DNA from: Candidatus Schekmanbacteria bacterium | Lineage (GTDB): Bacteria; CSSED10-310; JACPHN01 | Reading direction: 5' to 3' | Length of the DNA: 64,000 bases | Assembly (NCBI GenBank): GCA_016188575.1 | Contig: JACPHN010000019.1 | Location: 113,996-177,995, forward strand | Shown here: in pieces, positions 59,530-64,000 of the stretch | How positions within the stretch are numbered: position 1 is the stretch's first letter | Layout: each line of letters begins with the position of its first letter | Notes under the pieces: model-generated | What the model saw: only the letters and a program-made list of their open reading frames with translations | What the model was told of the DNA's origin: nothing | The model's database searches: none | Translations under genes and position numbers: made by a program

Positions 59530-60699
59530 TCATCCCGGAGGCGTCTGGCCGTCGCGGCCCGCCGCCACGGGAAACAGCATCAGCAGCTCCGCTCCCCGTT
59601 CTCCGTCGCGCCGACTGCGCGCCTCGATGATACCCCCGTGCGCATCCATGATGCGGCTGGCGATGGACAGGCCGAGCCCAGTGCCGCCCGGACGCGTCGA
59701 ATAGAAGGGGTCGAACACCCGTTCGACGTCTACCTGCGGCCATCCTGGGCCGCCATCCATGACCCGTGCCACCGCAAAGTTGCCGTGCGGCAGCCCGCAC
59801 AGCTCCAGGCTGACCTCGACAGTGCCACCTTCCGAGGAAAACTGGATCGCGTTGAGCAAGACGTTGAGCAGCGCCTGCGTGATCTTGTCCGGGTCGCCCG
59901 TAATCTCCGGCAGCACCCCGCCGGCCGACCCGGTCCCCACCAGCGCGAGCGTCACGCGACGCAGCTCCGCCTGGGGGCGCACCAGCGCGATCGCCTGCTC
60001 CACGACCACGGGCAAGTCGACCGGCACAAGCTGCGACGCCTCGGGGCGGGCAAACGCGAGAAAACGCTCGAGCAACATCTCGAGCCGGTCCAGCTCCTTC
60101 TGCAGGATGGCCACCATCTTGCGGCGCGGCGACGCCGGAGCGACCTCGTCGCCGACAATCGCCGCGGCGGTCTTGAGCGACGCGAGCGGATTCTTGATCT
60201 CGTGCGCCAGCCCGGCGGTCAGCTCTCCCAGCGACTGCAGCCGTCCCGCCCGCACCAGTTGGTGCTCCATGGCGCGCATTTCCACCACCTTGCGCTCGAG
60301 CTCGCGCCGCGCCCGCATCTCGCGCTCCGCGAGCAGGCCGCTGACGATCGCCACGGCGTTGTACAGGGCGACTTCGAGAACCTTGTTCGCCGTCCCCGCC
60401 GGGTCAGGATGAACCATGGTGCCATGATGATGGCCGCCGGCCCAGAAAGCGTGCGGCAAGTACAGCGTCGACGCCAGCAGCGAGGCGAGGAGCGCACCGC
60501 CCATGCCGAAGCGGAACGCGCCAACGATGATCGGGATGTAGTAGAGGCGACGGAGCACGTCGTGCAGCCAGCCGTGGGCCGCGGGAGTGATCAGGTGCGC
60601 GAGCGTGATGACGACGATGGGTGCCCACACGCAGGCCAGCGCCGGCCCCGAAACCAGCCACCGCAGCTCACGAACCCGGATCCTGCGCGGCATCCTCAC
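59530..60699 (-). CDS. Membrane sensor histidine kinase, NtrB/ZraS-like, with a His-rich loop
   Basis: This 389-residue protein has four or so transmembrane helices in the first 125 residues, a HisKA domain with His166 in LAHEIKNPL, and an ATPase domain with [11 protein letters not shown], then a VMDGGPGWP segment where the usual DNGPGIP motif is altered to DGGPGWP, and [10 protein letters not shown] loop at residues 88-97 reads [10 protein letters not shown], a cluster of four His and one Met that could bind copper, silver or zinc. Its ATG overlaps the response regulator stop by ATGA. The pair follows a CusA-like efflux pump gene in one operon, so metal sensing is the natural reading. The altered G1 motif may reduce but need not abolish ATP binding. 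Confidence 0.88.
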   Translation of the reverse strand: MRMPRRIRVRELRWLVSGPALACVWAPIVVITLAHLITPAAHGWLHDVLRRLYYIPIIVGAFRFGMGGALLASLLASTLYLPHAFWAGGHHHGTMVHPDPAGTANKVLEVALYNAVAIVSGLLAEREMRARRELERKVVEMRAMEHQLVRAGRLQSLGELTAGLAHEIKNPLASLKTAAAIVGDEVAPASPRRKMVAILQKELDRLEMLLERFLAFARPEASQLVPVDLPVVVEQAIALVRPQAELRRVTLALVGTGSAGGVLPEITGDPDKITQALLNVLLNAIQFSSEGGTVEVSLELCGLPHGNFAVARVMDGGPGWPQVDVERVFDPFYSTRPGGTGLGLSIASRIMDAHGGIIEARSRRDGERGAELLMLFPVAAGRDGQTPPG

Positions 60700-62072
60700 G
60701 TCGTGCCTCGGCCGGAAATATCGAACTTTTCCATGCGATACAACAGAATGTGCCGCGGAATACGCAGGAACCGCGCGGTCGAGCTCTGATTGTAGCCGTT
60801 CATCTCCAGCGCGCGAAGCAGGATCGCTTTTTCCAACGCCACGAGCGAAATGCCCTCCGGCGGCAATGCAATGGTGTCAGCGGCAATGCGCAGCGGCGCG
60901 GTGGCGTCCGCGGGAGGCGGCGCCAGCAGCTCCTCGCCGAGCACGGGTTCGTCCGACAGCAGCGCGGCGCGGTGGCACAGATTCTCGAGCTCGCGCGCGT
61001 TGCCCGGCCAAGGCATTGCCGCGAGCCGCCGCGCCACGGCGGGTGGGATGTGCCACTGCCGGCCGCCGCCGTGCTGGGCGAGGAAGTGGCGAGCAAGCGG
61101 CAGAATGTCCTCGGGCCGTTCCCGCAACGGCGGGATGCTCAACGGCACGACGTTGAGGCGAAAGTAGAGATCCTGGCGAAACTGCCCGGCGCGCACCAAC
61201 GCCTCCAGCGGCCGGTTCGTCGCCGCCACGACGCGCACGTTGAGCGGCACCGGCCGATCCGCGCCGACCGGGTCCATCACCTTCTCCTGAATGACGCGCA
61301 GCAGTCTGCTCTGCAGCTCGAGCGGCAGCTCGGCGATCTCGTCCAGGAACAGCGTGCCGCCTTCCGCCTGCTGGAACCGCCCCCGGCGATCCTGCGTGGC
61401 GCCCGTGAAGGCGCCGCGGGCGTGCCCGAACAGCTCTGACTCCAGCAGCTCACGCGGAATCGCTCCACAATTGATCGGCACGAACGGACCTCCCGCCCGG
61501 TGGCTCGCGCGGTGAAGGCGACGCGCGACCAGCTCCTTGCCTGTGCCGCTCTCGCCCTCGATGAGCACGGTCGCGTCCGAGGCCGCTACCCTGTCGGCGC
61601 GGGCGAGAAGCTCCGCCATGGCCGCCGACACAAAAATGAATAGCTTCCCCGCGCTGGCACCACCGCCGCGCAGCTCGCGCACTTCCCGCCGCAAGCGCGC
61701 GTGCTCGGCGGCCCGGCGCACGGTAAGCTGGAAGTGATCGCGGTCGCACGGCTTTGGCAAGAAGTCGAAGGCGCCGGCCTTCATGGCAGCGACCGCCGTC
61801 GCCATGTCACCGAACGCCGTGATCACGATGACCAACACGTCGGGGTCGAGCCCGAGCGCCTTGCGAAGCAGCGTCATCCCGTCAAATCCGGGCATCTTGA
61901 GGTCGGTCACCATGACCGGAAATCCTCCGGTCTGCAGCGCGCGCAACGCGTCCGGCCCTGAAGCCGCGCACGTGACGGTGTGCCCGTCCTCGGTGAGGAC
62001 GAAGGTCATGACCTCCGCGAAGCTTTCATCATCGTCGACGAGCAAGATCGGGCTATCCCCTGGGTCAGGCAA
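60696..62072 (-). CDS. NtrC-type sigma-54-dependent response regulator
   Basis: This 458-residue protein has a receiver domain (5-125) with phospho-acceptor Asp57 ([10 protein letters not shown]) and Lys107. The AAA+ domain (145-380) has Walker A GESGTGKE at 173-180, the sigma-54 contact loop GAFTGA at 220-225, Walker [12 protein letters not shown] and the arginine-finger region [14 protein letters not shown]. The C-terminal Fis-type helix-turn-helix reads [20 protein letters not shown]. It should activate sigma-54 promoters when phosphorylated by the coupled sensor kinase. Its start overlaps the pump gene end by 8 bases and its stop overlaps the kinase start by 4, so the three are one operon. 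The likely target is the operon's own promoter upstream of the pump, outside the window. Confidence 0.95.
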   Translation of the reverse strand: MPDPGDSPILLVDDDESFAEVMTFVLTEDGHTVTCAASGPDALRALQTGGFPVMVTDLKMPGFDGMTLLRKALGLDPDVLVIVITAFGDMATAVAAMKAGAFDFLPKPCDRDHFQLTVRRAAEHARLRREVRELRGGGASAGKLFIFVSAAMAELLARADRVAASDATVLIEGESGTGKELVARRLHRASHRAGGPFVPINCGAIPRELLESELFGHARGAFTGATQDRRGRFQQAEGGTLFLDEIAELPLELQSRLLRVIQEKVMDPVGADRPVPLNVRVVAATNRPLEALVRAGQFRQDLYFRLNVVPLSIPPLRERPEDILPLARHFLAQHGGGRQWHIPPAVARRLAAMPWPGNARELENLCHRAALLSDEPVLGEELLAPPPADATAPLRIAADTIALPPEGISLVALEKAILLRALEMNGYNQSSTARFLRIPRHILLYRMEKFDISGRGTT

Positions 62073-64000
62073 GGTCGGATCCCTCTGCCGCGGCGCTCGG
62101 CCGCAGCTCGTTTCGCAGCTCGTTTCGCAGCTCGGTTCGCAGCTTCCACAACTTGTACACCGCCGGGTAGACCAGGAGCTCCAGCAGGAACGAGGTCACC
62201 AGACCGCCGATCATGGGCGCCGCGATGCGCTTCATCACGTCGGCACCCGCCGAGGTGGACCACATGATCGGCAACAACCCCATGAACGCCGCTGCCACGG
62301 TCATCATCTTCGGCCGCGCTCGCTTCACCGCCCCGTGCATGAGCGCCTCATCGAGCTCGGCGCGAGTGCGCAGCCGGCCCGCGTCTTTCGCCTCCGCGTA
62401 GGAGAGGTCCAAAAACAGCAGCATGAAAACGCCCGTTTCGGCATCCAGGCCGAGCAGCGCGATCATGCCCACCCACGCGGCAATCGAGACGTTGTACCCG
62501 AGAAAATAGAACAGCCAGATCGCGCCGATCGCCGAAAATGGCACCGCGAGCATGACCACCGCCGCCTTGAACGCCGAGCGCGTGTTCATGTAGAGCAGGA
62601 CAAAGATGAGGCAAATCGTCACGGGCAAGATCAGGCGCAGGCGCTCGCGAACCCGCAGCATGTTCTCGTACTGGCCGCTCCACTGCAGCACATACCCCGG
62701 CGGCAGCGCGACGCCGTCCTTGACGCGCCTCTTGGCCTCTTCCACGTAACCTCCGACGTCGCGCCCCGCGATGTCGACGTAGACGTAGCCGGCGAGGAAG
62801 CCGTTCTCGTCGCGGAGCATGGACGGCCCGCTGGCGATGCGAATGTCCGCAAGCGCGCTCAGCGGCACGTGAGCGCCAAGCGGAGTCGGGACCAGGACGC
62901 GGCCGATGCGGTCGACGTCGGACCGCAGCTCTCGCGGATAGCGAAGGTTGACGGGGAAGCGCTGCCGGCCTTCCACGGTAGTCGTGATGTTCTCGCCGCC
63001 GATGGCGCTGCCGATGATCATTTGCACCTCGTCGATGGTCACCCCGTAGCGCGCCATTTGCTCGCGGCGCGGTTCGAAGTCCACGAAGTACCCCCCGGCG
63101 ACGCGCTCGGCGTACACGCTGCGCGTGCCGGGCACGGCGGTGAGCGCGCGCTCGATCTCCGCCCCGAGGCGCTCGATTTCGGTCAAGTTGGCGCCGAAGA
63201 TCTTGATGCCGATCGGCGTACGAATGCCCGTCGTCAGCATGTCGGTGCGCGTCTTGATCGGCATCGTCCAGGCATTGGTCACGCCGGGCGTGTGCAGCGC
63301 GGCGTTCATTTCGTCGATCAGCTCATCCCAGGAGATGCGATCCGGCCACAGCGGGCGCAGTAACCCGGTGAGGAGCTCGGGGACACGGTCTGTGTACCAG
63401 CGCTCTTTCGGGCGCCACTGTTCCTGCGGCTTTAGCACCACCGTCGTCTCGAACATGGAAAACGGCGCCGGGTCGGTCGCCGTATCGGCGCGCCCGGCCT
63501 TGCCGAAGACCCGCTCGACCTCGGGAAACGACTTCAGGATGAGGTCCTGGGTCACGAGCAGCTCCTGCGCCTGCGACACCGACACTCCCGGCAGCGTCGT
63601 CGGCATGTAGAGAATGGTGCCTTCGTTGAGCGGGGGCATGAACTCCGAGCCGAGCTTGAAGTAAACTGGAATGCTCGCCGCCACCATGGTCACCGCGATC
63701 GCTACGGTCGCGAGCGGGTGGCGGAGGACCAGCCGGCATGCGGGGCCGTAGACGCGGAAAATCGTCCGGCTGATCGGGTGTCGCTCCTCGGCATGGTAGG
63801 TGCCGACAGCCAGCGCGTTGACGACACTGCATAGCGCGCGTGGCCGAAACGAGAAGCGGTCCACCCGCGCGAACATCATGCGCATCGCCGGGTCGAGCGT
63901 CACCGCCAGACCCGCCGCGACGAACATGGCCAGGTTTTTTGAATACGCCAGCGGCTTGAACAGCCGCCCCTCCTGGTCAGTGAGCGCAAAAATCGGCAGA
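62065..64000 (-). CDS. cusA: RND heavy-metal efflux pump, CusA-type, N-terminus outside window
   Basis: The frame stays open to the right edge, so the N-terminal 400 or so residues are missing; about 645 are visible. The C-terminal membrane part matches CusA closely: [80 protein letters not shown]. The periplasmic porter part includes [20 protein letters not shown] and [26 protein letters not shown] pumps export Cu(I)/Ag(I) or Zn/Co/Cd with a periplasmic adaptor and an outer-membrane channel, which would lie further upstream. The protein ends in [13 protein letters not shown], encoded by a 12-bp tandem repeat. Metal specificity cannot be fixed from this part alone; similarity favours the monovalent CusA group. 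Confidence 0.93.
   Translation of the reverse strand, partial: LPIFALTDQEGRLFKPLAYSKNLAMFVAAGLAVTLDPAMRMMFARVDRFSFRPRALCSVVNALAVGTYHAEERHPISRTIFRVYGPACRLVLRHPLATVAIAVTMVAASIPVYFKLGSEFMPPLNEGTILYMPTTLPGVSVSQAQELLVTQDLILKSFPEVERVFGKAGRADTATDPAPFSMFETTVVLKPQEQWRPKERWYTDRVPELLTGLLRPLWPDRISWDELIDEMNAALHTPGVTNAWTMPIKTRTDMLTTGIRTPIGIKIFGANLTEIERLGAEIERALTAVPGTRSVYAERVAGGYFVDFEPRREQMARYGVTIDEVQMIIGSAIGGENITTTVEGRQRFPVNLRYPRELRSDVDRIGRVLVPTPLGAHVPLSALADIRIASGPSMLRDENGFLAGYVYVDIAGRDVGGYVEEAKRRVKDGVALPPGYVLQWSGQYENMLRVRERLRLILPVTICLIFVLLYMNTRSAFKAAVVMLAVPFSAIGAIWLFYFLGYNVSIAAWVGMIALLGLDAETGVFMLLFLDLSYAEAKDAGRLRTRAELDEALMHGAVKRARPKMMTVAAAFMGLLPIMWSTSAGADVMKRIAAPMIGGLVTSFLLELLVYPAVYKLWKLRTELRNELRNELRPSAAAEGSDLA
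62102..62137 (-). repeat. 12-bp tandem repeat in the pump C-terminus
   Basis: Three consecutive 12-base units (CGCAGCTCGTTT twice, then CGCAGCTCGGTT), followed by a partial fourth, encode [12 protein letters not shown] in the last 30 residues of the CusA-like protein. The unit length keeps the frame, so copy number could change without breaking the gene. Confidence 0.75.

Overview
The window is high-GC bacterial DNA with long tightly packed genes, many ATGA start/stop overlaps and GGAGG-type ribosome binding sites. The gene content (giant Ser/Thr kinases with ATPase and TPR parts, DUF11, HAF and ELWxxDGT repeat proteins, Thr-Pro-Ser linkers, hydrophobic C-terminal sorting-like tails, an NtrC-type regulator, a CusA-type pump) suggests a soil or sediment Gram-negative of the former Deltaproteobacteria (Myxococcota, Desulfobacterota, Binatota or similar). 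This assignment is inference; no rRNA or marker gene is present.

Layout. 1-6331: a truncated DUF11 surface protein, a TPR-like protein, a secreted beta-gamma-crystallin protein, and two paralogous unrecognised proteins (5822-6331 and 4477-5790). 6332-9948: a degraded stretch with a frameshifted cysteine desulfurase fragment, an Rpn-like gene with an in-frame TAG, a Cys-rich small protein, a DUF6429 protein and a YciI/DGPF protein. 10017-16784: envelope genes (a trimeric-fibre-like protein; a beta-barrel, VWA lipoprotein and Ig-like lipoprotein operon), then an ECF sigma fragment in front of an intact anti-sigma-like gene. 16817-25444: two divergent paralogous kinase-ATPase-TPR proteins, the second coupled to an M28 peptidase and a beta-helix protein (25441-28014).

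Defence content. 27897-29946 is a two-gene HNH nuclease plus ABC-type ATPase module of Septu (PtuA/PtuB) type. 35952-45231 is a five-gene minus-strand operon in which each gene overlaps the next: hsdM, hsdS, a PD-(D/E)xK nuclease, a Ski2-like helicase and hsdR. The nuclease-helicase pair resembles Hachiman (HamA/HamB). Two features make the operon unusual. HsdM is reduced to its N-terminal bundle joined to its C-terminal end, with no methyltransferase domain. HsdR carries a complete LexA/CI-like S24 protease domain between its nuclease domain and its first helicase motif, with Ser, Lys and an Ala-Gly cleavage site at repressor-like spacing. Two 160-bp direct copies of a multi-hairpin element, identical at all but about 12 positions, flank the operon. 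On the right side a transposase remnant and a truncated kinase mark a rearranged junction; on the left lie an unrecognised gene and a decayed DUF559 nuclease.

46305-64000: secreted enzymes (a PcRGLX/YetA-like protein, a phospholipase-C-like HAF protein, an amidase), an ELWxxDGT pseudogene with three lesions, two exported unknowns, and a metal-efflux operon (CusA-like pump, sigma-54 response regulator, sensor kinase) running off the right edge.
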